Both the position numbers and the translations under genes were made by a program. Below are positions 49,831 through 57,508 of a stretch of DNA of 64,000 bases, piece after piece. Source of the stretch: Amycolatopsis sp. 195334CR (GTDB lineage Bacteria > Actinomycetota > Actinomycetes > Mycobacteriales > Pseudonocardiaceae); contig NZ_JAFJMJ010000001.1 in assembly GCF_017309385.1 (NCBI RefSeq), positions 682,001-746,000 of the forward strand. Reading direction: 5' to 3'. Within the stretch, counting starts at the first letter, position 1. Each line of letters starts with the position of its first letter. Below the pieces are notes generated by a model that worked only from the letters and a program-made list of their open reading frames with translations, made no database searches and was not told where the DNA came from.

Positions 49831-50817
49831 ATGCTCACCAGGGACGACGCCATCGCGAAGATCGAGAAGGCGACCACCGCCGCCGCGTTGTTCGACGGCG
49901 ATCCCGTGGCCGCGCGCCGCCGGTACCGCGAGCTGGCGAGCGCGCTCCACCCCGACCGCAACCCCGGCGACGAGCGCGCCCACCGCGCCGCCGCCACGCT
50001 CAACCGCCTCTACGACGACTGGAAGCGAGCCCGCCACCAGACCGTCACCACGGCGACCTCCCGCTACACCCTCACCACCCCGCACGCGGTCGGCAGCGTC
50101 GCGACCACCTACCGCACCACCGGGCCCCACCTGGTCAAGCTCGTCCGCAACCCGGCCCTCAACCCCCTCCTCCACACCGAATGGACGGCCCTGCGCGCCC
50201 TCGACGACCTGACCGAGCGGCACCGCTGGCTCCGCCCCTACTACCCCCGCCTGATCGACACCTCGGGCCCGGTGGCCCGCGGCGATCGCGCCTTCACCGT
50301 GCTCGACCCGCTCGTCGACGGCTTCACCACGCTCGCCGACATCCGGAAGGCGTTCCCCGGCGGCCTCGACGGGCGCGACTACGCCTGGATGCACCGCCGC
50401 CTGCTGCGCGCGGTGGCCGGGGCGCACCGCGCCGGCGTTGTCCACGGGCACATCACCGCGGACAACGTGCTGGTCCACCCGGAACAACACGGGATCGTGC
50501 TGGTCGGCTGGTCGTTCGCGGTCGGCGAGGGCGAACTCCCGGTGGCGGTGGACAACTCCGCCGACTACCCGCCGGAAGTCCACAAAGGACAACCGATGAC
50601 CGCGGCCACCGACGTCCACATGCTCCACACGATGATGGCGGATCTCCTGGCACCGGACGAAGAACGGCAACGCACGTTCGCCACCTGGTGCACGCAGGAC
50701 TCCCCGGCCCAACGACCCGACGCCGCCGACCTGCTCGACGAGTACGACGACCTGCTCGACGAGCTGTACGGCCCGCGCACCTTCAGACCGTTCACCCTTC
50801 CCGAGACAGGAGCCTGA
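49831..50817 (+). CDS. J-domain protein with pseudokinase domain
   Basis: A 328-residue protein. Residues 6-68 form a J domain with HPD at 40-42, the part that stimulates Hsp70. Residues 85-320 resemble a Ser/Thr kinase: K103 in LVKLVRNP, E117 in HTEW, and a catalytic loop HGHITADN at 205-212. The HRD aspartate is replaced (HGH) and DFG is replaced by VGW (225-227), so phosphotransfer is unlikely. It is the first gene of a four-gene cassette and has a leaderless start. A role as a chaperone-linked adaptor is inference. Confidence 0.82.
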   Translation: MLTRDDAIAKIEKATTAAALFDGDPVAARRRYRELASALHPDRNPGDERAHRAAATLNRLYDDWKRARHQTVTTATSRYTLTTPHAVGSVATTYRTTGPHLVKLVRNPALNPLLHTEWTALRALDDLTERHRWLRPYYPRLIDTSGPVARGDRAFTVLDPLVDGFTTLADIRKAFPGGLDGRDYAWMHRRLLRAVAGAHRAGVVHGHITADNVLVHPEQHGIVLVGWSFAVGEGELPVAVDNSADYPPEVHKGQPMTAATDVHMLHTMMADLLAPDEERQRTFATWCTQDSPAQRPDAADLLDEYDDLLDELYGPRTFRPFTLPETGA

Positions 50818-50819
50818 CC

Positions 50820-51794
50820 ATGGGATACGGACACTGGGACGACAACGCCTACGCCGCCGCGAAGACCTTCCGCGCGGCCAAGGGCGAGGACGATTTCGGC
50901 TACACCGCCGACCTCCGCAACAAGCCGGCGCGCGAATGGAAGGTCGCGCCCGCGCTCAACCCGAGGAACGCGACCCGGGAGTGCCGCGATTCGGCCGACC
51001 ACGGCGATTCGACGCCGATCGCCGTGCTGTTCGACGTCACCGGCTCGATGCGCCGCGTGCCGCGGATCATGCAGGGCAAGCTCGGCAAGCTGCACGGCCT
51101 GATCCAGCGCCGCGGGTACCTGACCGATCCGCAGGTCCTCTTCGGCGCCATCGGGGACGCCGACAGTGACCGGGTCCCGTTGCAGGTCGGGCAGTTCGAG
51201 TCGGACAACCGGATGGACGAGCAGCTCCGCACGATCTTCCTCGAAGGCGGGGGCGGCGGGCAGAAGAGCGAGTCGTACGAGCTGGCCGCCTACTTCATGG
51301 CGCGGCACGTGGTGACCGACGCGTGGCAGAAGCGCGGTCGCAAGGGCTACCTGTTCATCATCGGTGACGAGCTGAACAAGCCCTCGCTGCAGGCGAAGCA
51401 CGTGCGCCGGATCATCGGCGACGACCTGCGCCAGGACATCGACCCCGCCTCGGTGTACCGGGAGCTGGCACGCAAGTGGCACGTCTACTTCGTGCTGCCC
51501 AACCAGTCGTCGTACTTCAACCACCCGGACATCGCGGAGCACTGGAGCGGGCTGCTCGGCCAGAACTTCCTCAAGCTCGACGACCCGGGCGCGGTGTGCG
51601 AGCTGATCGCGGCCACGATCGGGCTGGAGGAGCAGGTGGTCGACGTCGACCAGGCGCTGGCCGATCTCGCCGACGTCGGCTCGGCCGCGGAAGGCGAGGC
51701 CGTCGGCAAGGCGCTGACCCGGCTGGGTGCCCGCTCGGTGGTCACCTCGGCGGTGCCCGAGGCAGGCGGTCCCGACGACGTGGTGCTGCGGTGA
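50820..51794 (+). CDS. VWA-domain-like protein
   Basis: A 324-residue protein. The MIDAS-like metal motif is DVTGS at 72-76 in PIAVLFDVTGSMRRVPRIMQ, and FIIGDELNKP near residue 180 supplies a later acidic site. The variant T/G in the motif departs from DxSxS. It starts two bases after the pseudokinase stop and its own stop overlaps the next start (GTGA). VWA proteins usually act as assembly or chaperone-ATPase partners; none is identified outside the cassette. Confidence 0.82.
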   Translation: MGYGHWDDNAYAAAKTFRAAKGEDDFGYTADLRNKPAREWKVAPALNPRNATRECRDSADHGDSTPIAVLFDVTGSMRRVPRIMQGKLGKLHGLIQRRGYLTDPQVLFGAIGDADSDRVPLQVGQFESDNRMDEQLRTIFLEGGGGGQKSESYELAAYFMARHVVTDAWQKRGRKGYLFIIGDELNKPSLQAKHVRRIIGDDLRQDIDPASVYRELARKWHVYFVLPNQSSYFNHPDIAEHWSGLLGQNFLKLDDPGAVCELIAATIGLEEQVVDVDQALADLADVGSAAEGEAVGKALTRLGARSVVTSAVPEAGGPDDVVLR

Positions 51795-52918
51795 ACCTCG
51801 ACGGGCACGTGGTGGTGGTCGGGCTCGGGTTCGGCGACGAGGGCAAGGGGGCCGTGGTCGACGCCCTGTGCGCGGCCCGGCCCACCACCGCGGTCATCCG
51901 GTTCAACGGCGGTGCGCAGGCCGCGCACAACGTGGTGGCCGACGGGCGGCACCACACGTTCAGCCAGTTCGGGGCGGGCACCTTCGCCGGGGTGCCCACC
52001 CACCTCTCGCGGTACGTCCTGGTCGAGCCATTCGCGCTGGCCACCGAAGCCCGGCAGCTGGAAGCCGCCGGGGTGCGCAACCCGCTCGCGCTGCTGAGCG
52101 TGGACGGCCGGGCGCTGCTCACCACGCCGTTCCACATCCACGCCAACCGCGCCCGCGAGGACGCCCGTGGTGACCAGCGGCACGGTTCGTGCGGCAAGGG
52201 CATCGGCGAGACCGTCTGGTACTCGCTGCGGGCGGACGCGCCGACCGTCGCCGACTGCGCCCGGCCCGCCGTGCTGCGGCGCAAGCTCGACGCGCTGGCC
52301 CGGTTCTACGAGCCGCTCGCCAGCCCGCCGCACAGCGTGGACGAGCTGGTGTCGCTGTACCGCGATTTCGCCGACGCGGTCCGGTTCACCGACAGCGGCG
52401 AGGCCGGGCGGCTGGCCGACCGCGGCCGGGTGGTCTTCGAGGGAGCGCAGGGGGTTCTCCTCGACGAGCACCACGGGTTCCACCCGCACACGACGTGGTC
52501 GACCACCACCCCGCACAACGCGCGCGCCCTGCTGGCCGGACGCCCGCACACCGTGCTGGGCGTCACCCGGACCTACCACACCCGGCACGGTGCCGGACCG
52601 TTCCCGACCGAGGACGCGGCGCTGCTGGCCCAGTTCCCCGAACGCCACAACGGCACCGGGAAGTACCAGGGCGCGTGGCGCGTGGGGCACCTCGACGCGG
52701 CCCTGCTGGACTACGCGATCGCGGCCTGCGACGGCGTGGACGCCCTCGCCGTGACCCACCTCGACGCCGACCGTCCACGCGTGGTGCTCGACCACGGCAC
52801 GCCCGCGGTCGAACTGGACGACCCACTGGCGTGGTTCGGCACCCGGCGGCCGGTCGCGCTCGCCGGGTACGGGCCGGACCGCGCGGATTATCGGGCGCCG
52901 GTCACAATCGGCGTGTGA
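51791..52918 (+). CDS. adenylosuccinate synthetase paralogue
   Basis: A 375-residue PurA-like protein, shorter than the usual 425-430. GDEGKG at 15-20, the histidine of the IMP loop in GAQAAHN, CGKGIGE, FEGAQGVLLDEHHG and HGAGPFPTE are conserved. The aspartate-binding loop differs: the usual TGRPRR-type sequence reads TGKYQG, so the arginines that bind aspartate in PurA are lost. It may ligate another amine or only bind nucleotide. It is unlikely to be the housekeeping PurA. Start and stop are coupled to both neighbours. Confidence 0.85.
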   Translation: MNLDGHVVVVGLGFGDEGKGAVVDALCAARPTTAVIRFNGGAQAAHNVVADGRHHTFSQFGAGTFAGVPTHLSRYVLVEPFALATEARQLEAAGVRNPLALLSVDGRALLTTPFHIHANRAREDARGDQRHGSCGKGIGETVWYSLRADAPTVADCARPAVLRRKLDALARFYEPLASPPHSVDELVSLYRDFADAVRFTDSGEAGRLADRGRVVFEGAQGVLLDEHHGFHPHTTWSTTTPHNARALLAGRPHTVLGVTRTYHTRHGAGPFPTEDAALLAQFPERHNGTGKYQGAWRVGHLDAALLDYAIAACDGVDALAVTHLDADRPRVVLDHGTPAVELDDPLAWFGTRRPVALAGYGPDRADYRAPVTIGV

Positions 52919-53538
52919 TCGAGTCGACGCCGGTGTCCGTGGATGTGCTGGTCGTGCGCTTCGACCCGGGTGAGCGGACTGTGCTACTGGGGGTCGCGCC
53001 GCGGGCCGCGGAGCCGTTCCAGGGGGAACTCGCGCTGCCCGGGGTGCTGCTCGGCCTCGGGGAGCGGTTGCGGGAGGCGGGGACGAGGGCGGTGGTCACC
53101 AAGCTCGGCCTGCCGTCGGACGCGCTGTCCGGCACGGGCCAGCTGACCACCTTCGACGAGCCGTCCCGCGACCCGCGCGGCCCGACCCTGTCCATCGCAC
53201 TGTGGGCCACGGCGAGGGCGGCCGGTGAGGGGGTGCGGTGGTGCCGTCTGGATGACGTGCCGGACCTGGCGTTCGACCACAACCGGATCGTGGCGGACTG
53301 CCGCCCGCTGCTGGCGGACCGGTTGTGGCGGCACGTGGAGTTCACCGCGGGCCTGATGGGGAACGACTTCACCACCGCGCAGGCCCTGGACGCCACCGAA
53401 GCCCTGACCGGCGACCGCCCCTACCCCGCCAACCTGGGCCGCACCATGGAACGCGTCCCCGGCCTGCGACGGACCACCGAACACGCCGCCGCCCTCCCGA
53501 AAGGCGGCCGCCCCCCTTCCCTCTGGCGCTGGGACTGA
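52915..53538 (+). CDS. NrtR-like Nudix-wHTH regulator with degenerate Nudix box
   Basis: A 207-residue protein. The N-terminal 130 residues follow the Nudix fold (VDVLVVRFDPGERTVLLGVA, GELALPGVLLGLGERL), but the catalytic REVxEExG is RAVVTKLG, so it should not hydrolyse. The C-terminal 65 residues match the winged helix of NrtR-type regulators, which bind ADP-ribose or related nucleotides, ending in RTTEHAAALPKGGRPPSLWR. GTG at 52915 overlaps the PurA-like stop. It probably senses a nucleotide and regulates the cassette through the palindrome at 49811. Confidence 0.75.
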   Translation: MIESTPVSVDVLVVRFDPGERTVLLGVAPRAAEPFQGELALPGVLLGLGERLREAGTRAVVTKLGLPSDALSGTGQLTTFDEPSRDPRGPTLSIALWATARAAGEGVRWCRLDDVPDLAFDHNRIVADCRPLLADRLWRHVEFTAGLMGNDFTTAQALDATEALTGDRPYPANLGRTMERVPGLRRTTEHAAALPKGGRPPSLWRWD

Positions 53539-53656
53539 TAGTCGGGCACCAAACCGCCACCCGGCAACGCAACCCAACCACCCACCCAGCCCACACCTCC
53601 CCATCCCCGATCCACAGCCCAAAACACGGCACACTGAAAAATCGGGATGGCCCCAC

Positions 53657-54250
53657 CTACAACGGCCGAAACGAAGCAAGAAGCACCCGTCTCAAAGTCT
53701 CGAATCCCCGATCCAAATCCACCACCTCCGGCGCCAGCCGCCACTGCTGGTGGATGCCCATCGTCGCGCCGAGCACCACCAGGCCGACGTCGTCCGGAGT
53801 CACCCCCTCCGGCAACCGGTACCCCTCGTACGGCTGCTCCGCCCAGGCCGCGATGTGCGCCCGCATCGCGCGGTGGAGCTCGACGTACCGGTCGTGCACC
53901 GGCGAATCCTGGTCCATCGCGTCCCCGAGCAGGCTGATCATCAGCTTGGTGATCGGCTGCCGGACGAACGCCGCGCTCTGGTCGGTCAGGTCGCGCAGCC
54001 CCTCCGGCCCGGGGCGCCGCGGTTCCGCGGTATTGCGCGAGACCAGCTCGAACGCGTGCTCCACCACCGCGAGCAGCAGCCCCTCCTTGTTGCCGAAGTG
54101 CCACGGGATGGACCCGCGGCTGATCCCGGCGAGATCGGCGATGTCGGCCACCGTGGTCTGCCGGTAACCCCGGTTCGCGAACGCGGTCGCGGCCGCCTCG
54201 ATCAGCAGCCTGCGGCTCTCCTGGCTGGTCTCCGCGCGGCGGGTGGGCAT
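53657..54250 (-). CDS. TetR-family transcriptional regulator
   Basis: A 197-residue TetR protein with HTH RLLIEAAATAFANRGYRQTT / VADIADLAGISRGSIPWHFG. Its C-terminal region resembles TetR_C members near AcrR. ATG at 54250 has GAGGAG upstream. A strong palindrome lies 63 bases before the start, so it is likely self-regulated. No obvious target gene adjoins it. Confidence 0.9.
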   Translation of the reverse strand: MPTRRAETSQESRRLLIEAAATAFANRGYRQTTVADIADLAGISRGSIPWHFGNKEGLLLAVVEHAFELVSRNTAEPRRPGPEGLRDLTDQSAAFVRQPITKLMISLLGDAMDQDSPVHDRYVELHRAMRAHIAAWAEQPYEGYRLPEGVTPDDVGLVVLGATMGIHQQWRLAPEVVDLDRGFETLRRVLLASFRPL

Positions 54251-54312
54251 CGTTCTCCTCGTGACCTGGCTGACGATCCGAGCCGACAGGCTAGCGCCTG
54301 TGCCCGCTATCT

Positions 54313-54338
54313 GATTCTATGTCGGCTGACATAGAATC
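54313..54338. promoter_or_regulatory. TetR operator
   Basis: GATTCTATGTC and GACATAGAATC are perfect 11-bp arms around a GGCT spacer, AT-rich against the background. It is placed as expected for autoregulation of the TetR gene starting at 54250. A second inverted repeat, GGTTCGTAC / GTACGAACC with a 5-base loop, lies at 54356-54378. Confidence 0.7.
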
Positions 54339-54388
54339 CAGGTCCGAGGGGGACCGGTTCGTACTGGGGGTACGAACCACGGCCGAGT

Positions 54389-54418
54389 GAGCGCGGCGCG
54401 GACACCCGCGCCGCGCTC
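54389..54418. terminator. hairpin terminator of the snapalysin-like gene
   Basis: GAGCGCGGCGCGG and CCGCGCCGCGCTC pair perfectly over 13 bp around an ACAC loop. It lies 23 bases beyond the stop of the minus-strand protease gene. Confidence 0.7.
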
Positions 54419-54440
54419 CTTGCCCAGTCCACAACGGACG

Positions 54441-54998
54441 TCAGCCGACCACCACGACCTCGGCCTCGCGGTCGGCCGGCTGGAAGCCACCGGCGTAGTT
54501 CTCCTCAGCCGCGGCGATCTCCTCGGCGTTGGGCACCGCGTTGTCGCAGTCCACCCCGCCGGTGCTGCCGGACATCAGGCTGGAGCACGGCCCCGGCTTC
54601 ACGTCGGGCAGCCCCAGGCTGTGCCCGAACTCGTGGGAGGCGATCCGGGTCAGGTTGTACCCGTCGTCGACGGCCTCCTTGCCGAACCAGATGGTCAGGC
54701 TGTCCCCCGGCATGGCCGGGCCCAGCTCGGCCCGCGGCCAGCCCGGGTCGGAGACGAACGAGACGTCGGCCCGCCCGCCGGCCTCGACCTTGTCGATCTG
54801 CACGTTGTCCAGGTGTTCGTTCCACACCGCGATCCCGGCGGTGATGGCCTCGGTGTACTCGCTGGCCTGGCTGTCGTCGTAGGTGATGGTGACCGCGGCC
54901 GGCCGGACGTCCTCGGCCAGCGCGGCCGGGGCGGCGATCAGCGGTACCGAAAGTGCCACCGCGGCGGTGAAGACTTGCACTGAACGGCGGAGCAGCAT
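54441..54998 (-). CDS. secreted snapalysin-type metalloprotease
   Basis: A 185-residue exported zinc protease. A signal peptide spans residues 1-28 (ending AALA). The zinc motif is HEFGHSLGLPD at 122-132 (HExxHxxGxxD), with the Met-turn at SSLM (about 142) and a cysteine pair flanking it. Snapalysins are the smallest known metzincins and are secreted by Streptomyces and relatives. They are usually divergent from a LysR gene, which is absent here. AAGGAG precedes ATG at 54998. Confidence 0.92.
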   Translation of the reverse strand: MLLRRSVQVFTAAVALSVPLIAAPAALAEDVRPAAVTITYDDSQASEYTEAITAGIAVWNEHLDNVQIDKVEAGGRADVSFVSDPGWPRAELGPAMPGDSLTIWFGKEAVDDGYNLTRIASHEFGHSLGLPDVKPGPCSSLMSGSTGGVDCDNAVPNAEEIAAAEENYAGGFQPADREAEVVVVG

Positions 54999-55096
54999 GG
55001 TCTCTCCTTGCTGGGTCGAGAACCTGTCCCTCCGACAAGTACCACCGTGGGTGAATGGCTTACCACGGCCGATAGTCGGTAAATCGTGGACCACGG

Positions 55097-56020
55097 TCAG
55101 CGATCGTCCACAGTGGAACCCACCGCCACCGGCCGCCGCGCCAGCCGTCCGTGCAGCGCGGCGAGCACCGCGCCGGCCAGCAGCACCAGCGCGCCCACGG
55201 CCTGCACCACGCCCAGTGACTCGCCGAGGAAAACGAACCCGCACACGGCGTTGACCACCGGAACCGCGAACATCATCAGCGACGCGGAAGCGGGCCCGAC
55301 GGCGCCGACACCCCGGTAGTACAGGAGATTCGCCACCGCCGATCCGCCGACCGCCAGGTACGCCACGTGCAGCCAGATGCTCGGCGGCAGCTCGGACCAG
55401 GCCACTCCGGACAAATCAGGCACCGCCAGCACGCCCAGCAGCACGGCCCCCGCGCAGGTGGCGAAGGTGGTGGCGCGCAACGGATCGACGGCGGCCAGCA
55501 CGCGCGGCGCGATCAGCGTGTACGCCGCCCAGCAGGCCGCGCTGAGCAGGAACATCGCGTCCCCGGCGAGCCGCGACGGGTGCCCGCCCACGTCCCCGCC
55601 CGCGCCGAAGAAGAAGATCACCGCCCCGGTCAGCCCGAGCGCGAGCCCGGCCAGCCGCACCGCCGACGCCCGTTCGCGCCGCGTGAGGACCAGGAACAGG
55701 CTCGTCAGCACCGGGCTCATGACCGGGATGAGAATGCCCGCGTCCAACGAGGGCGCGAGCGAAAGGCCCCAGAAGAAAAACCCGTTGTAGGCGAAAACGC
55801 CCAAAATCCCGGCCGCCGCGGCGCGCCAGCCGGTCCGGGACGACGCCCGGCGGTCACCGAACACCGCCAGCGCCACCAGCAGGGCCAGCGCCGCCCCGCC
55901 GAACCGGAGCACGGCGGCCACGGTGGGCGGCACCTGGCCGACCACGGCCTTGGAACTGGAGAAGGCGGTGCCCCACAGCACCATGGTGATCGACAGCAGA
56001 AGGTAGGGACTCCGGAGCAT
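55097..56020 (-). CDS. EamA/DMT-family transporter
   Basis: A 307-residue membrane protein with ten helices in two EamA halves (LLLSITMVLWGTAFSSSKAV; GDAMFLLSAACWAAYTLIAP). The family exports amino acids, metabolites or drugs. ATG at 56020. It is divergent from an AraC-type regulator 66 bases away, which most likely controls it. A TCCACAGTGGA palindrome lies in its last codons. Confidence 0.9.
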   Translation of the reverse strand: MLRSPYLLLSITMVLWGTAFSSSKAVVGQVPPTVAAVLRFGGAALALLVALAVFGDRRASSRTGWRAAAAGILGVFAYNGFFFWGLSLAPSLDAGILIPVMSPVLTSLFLVLTRRERASAVRLAGLALGLTGAVIFFFGAGGDVGGHPSRLAGDAMFLLSAACWAAYTLIAPRVLAAVDPLRATTFATCAGAVLLGVLAVPDLSGVAWSELPPSIWLHVAYLAVGGSAVANLLYYRGVGAVGPASASLMMFAVPVVNAVCGFVFLGESLGVVQAVGALVLLAGAVLAALHGRLARRPVAVGSTVDDR

Positions 56021-56053
56021 GCCCCGACACTGGCAGGCCCGCCCCCGCCGGTC

Positions 56054-56086
56054 TTGAACGCTCGTGCGCGGGCCGATAATGCGATC
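56054..56086 (+). promoter_or_regulatory. probable leaderless promoter of the AraC gene
   Basis: TTGAAC (56054-56059) and GATAAT (56075-56080) precede ATG at 56087 by six bases, and no Shine-Dalgarno is seen. The spacer of 15 bases is short. Confidence 0.4.
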
Positions 56087-56914
56087 ATGGCCGGTGGATG
56101 GGTGCGGTACTGGCGGGACGGCGGCCGCCCGGTGGAGGCGATGCACGCGCACTTCTTCGACCACGTCTACCCGCCGCACAGCCACGACACCTACTCGTTC
56201 GGCATCACCGACGTCGGGGCGCAGCGGTTCAGCTGCCGCGGCGGCGCGCACACCAGCGGGGCGGGCATGGTGATGGCATTCAACCCGGACGAGGTGCACG
56301 ACGGCCGGGCCGCGGCCGAATCGGGGTACCAGTACCGGATCGTGCACCTCGGCCCGTCCGTGGTCCGCGAGGTGCTGACCGATGCCACCGGGCGGCCCGG
56401 CGCCCTGCCGCTGTTCGCGCGCCCGGTGCTGGACGACGTGGCGCTGGCCGGCGCGCTCGCCCGGCTGCACGCCGCGCTGGCGGGTGGCGCGGGCCCGCTG
56501 GTGCGCGACGAACGGCTGACCGCCGCGGTCATGGCGATGGCCCGCCGCGGCGCGGCCACTCCCCCGGCCCGGCCACGAGCCCCGGCCGACCGCGCCCGCC
56601 ACCAGGCGGCCCACCGCGCCAGGGCCCTGCTGGACGAGCGGTACCTGGACACGATCCCGGCCGCGGAACTGGCCGAAGCCGCCGGGTGCAGCCGGTTCGC
56701 GTTGTACCGCTCGTTCCACGCCGAATTCGGGTTCGCGCCCAGTGCCTACCAACGGCAGCTGCGCCTGCGGCACGCGCGCTCCCTGCTGCGCTCCGGCGCC
56801 ACCCCCGCCGAGGCCGCGTCGGCGACCGGTTTCGCGGACCAGGCGCACCTGAACCGCTGGTTCCAGCGCGTGTACGGCGTGACGCCCGGCGCCTTCCGCC
56901 GTGCCGGTCAGTGA
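56087..56914 (+). CDS. AraC-family transcriptional regulator
   Basis: A 275-residue regulator with an N-terminal cupin-type effector domain (HFFDHVYPPHSHDTYSFGIT) and a C-terminal double HTH (IPAAELAEAAGCSRFALYRS, PAEAASATGFADQAHLNRWF). This build is common beside EamA or LysE exporters and matches the divergent DMT gene, which it likely activates in response to the exported compound. Confidence 0.9.
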   Translation: MAGGWVRYWRDGGRPVEAMHAHFFDHVYPPHSHDTYSFGITDVGAQRFSCRGGAHTSGAGMVMAFNPDEVHDGRAAAESGYQYRIVHLGPSVVREVLTDATGRPGALPLFARPVLDDVALAGALARLHAALAGGAGPLVRDERLTAAVMAMARRGAATPPARPRAPADRARHQAAHRARALLDERYLDTIPAAELAEAAGCSRFALYRSFHAEFGFAPSAYQRQLRLRHARSLLRSGATPAEAASATGFADQAHLNRWFQRVYGVTPGAFRRAGQ

Positions 56915-57435
56915 TCCCGCAGAGCAGCGTCCAATGCTCGCGTAAGTTCGCCCGCCCGGCCACGCCCGTTCGGCGCGGCCGGGTACCGCGCGAGCACGCT
57001 GATCACCGTCGGGCCGGCCAGTTTCCTTGCCACCTCAAGGTATTCGTCGCCCACCCGCGAATCGCCGGCGACCAGTTCGAGTGCTCGGGCGGTGTGCGCC
57101 GCCGCGCCCAGGATGTGCAGCACCTGCGTGGCTTTCGCCAGCGGGTGCAGGAAAGCGGCGCTGGCCGCGGCGACGGCAGCACGGGCGGCGTCGCTGGCCG
57201 CTGCTTGCCCGGCGTCGCGCGTTTCCTGGTAGGCGCGGTGTGCCGCCCAGGCGCCGTCACGGATCGCCTTGGTCCGCTCGCCTCCCTCCGCGAACGCCCG
57301 CGCGGAGTCGAGCGCGTCCCGCGGACGCCGGTCCTCCGGGCGCACGCGTTCGAAGACGGTCAACGCGGGTTCCGCGCAGGCCACCGCGAAGCGCGTCACC
57401 TCACGCAACTCGGCCTTGCTGAGTTCGATCTCCAT
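56908..57435 (-). CDS. Imm-5-like putative immunity protein
   Basis: A 175-residue all-helical protein: RFAVACAEPALTVFERVRPE, AIRDGAWAAHRAYQETRDAG, AAFLHPLAKATQVLHILGAA. The arrangement resembles actinomycete proteins annotated as Imm-5-like immunity proteins. No toxin gene is nearby, so the function is open. ATG at 57435. It overlaps the AraC 3' end by seven bases. Confidence 0.65.
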   Translation of the reverse strand: MEIELSKAELREVTRFAVACAEPALTVFERVRPEDRRPRDALDSARAFAEGGERTKAIRDGAWAAHRAYQETRDAGQAAASDAARAAVAAASAAFLHPLAKATQVLHILGAAAHTARALELVAGDSRVGDEYLEVARKLAGPTVISVLARYPAAPNGRGRAGELTRALDAALRDH

Positions 57436-57508
57436 GCCCTTGCACGGTATCGCTGAAAGCCCGGTGGAGACTTGCCCGGCGAGTTCCGAGGAAAACGCCG
57501 GGAAACCC

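Noticed and set aside
54356..54378. Second TetR operator GGTTCGTAC / GTACGAACC
   Set aside because: It shares no sequence with the palindrome at 54313 and could be part of a terminator region, so no separate operator is claimed.
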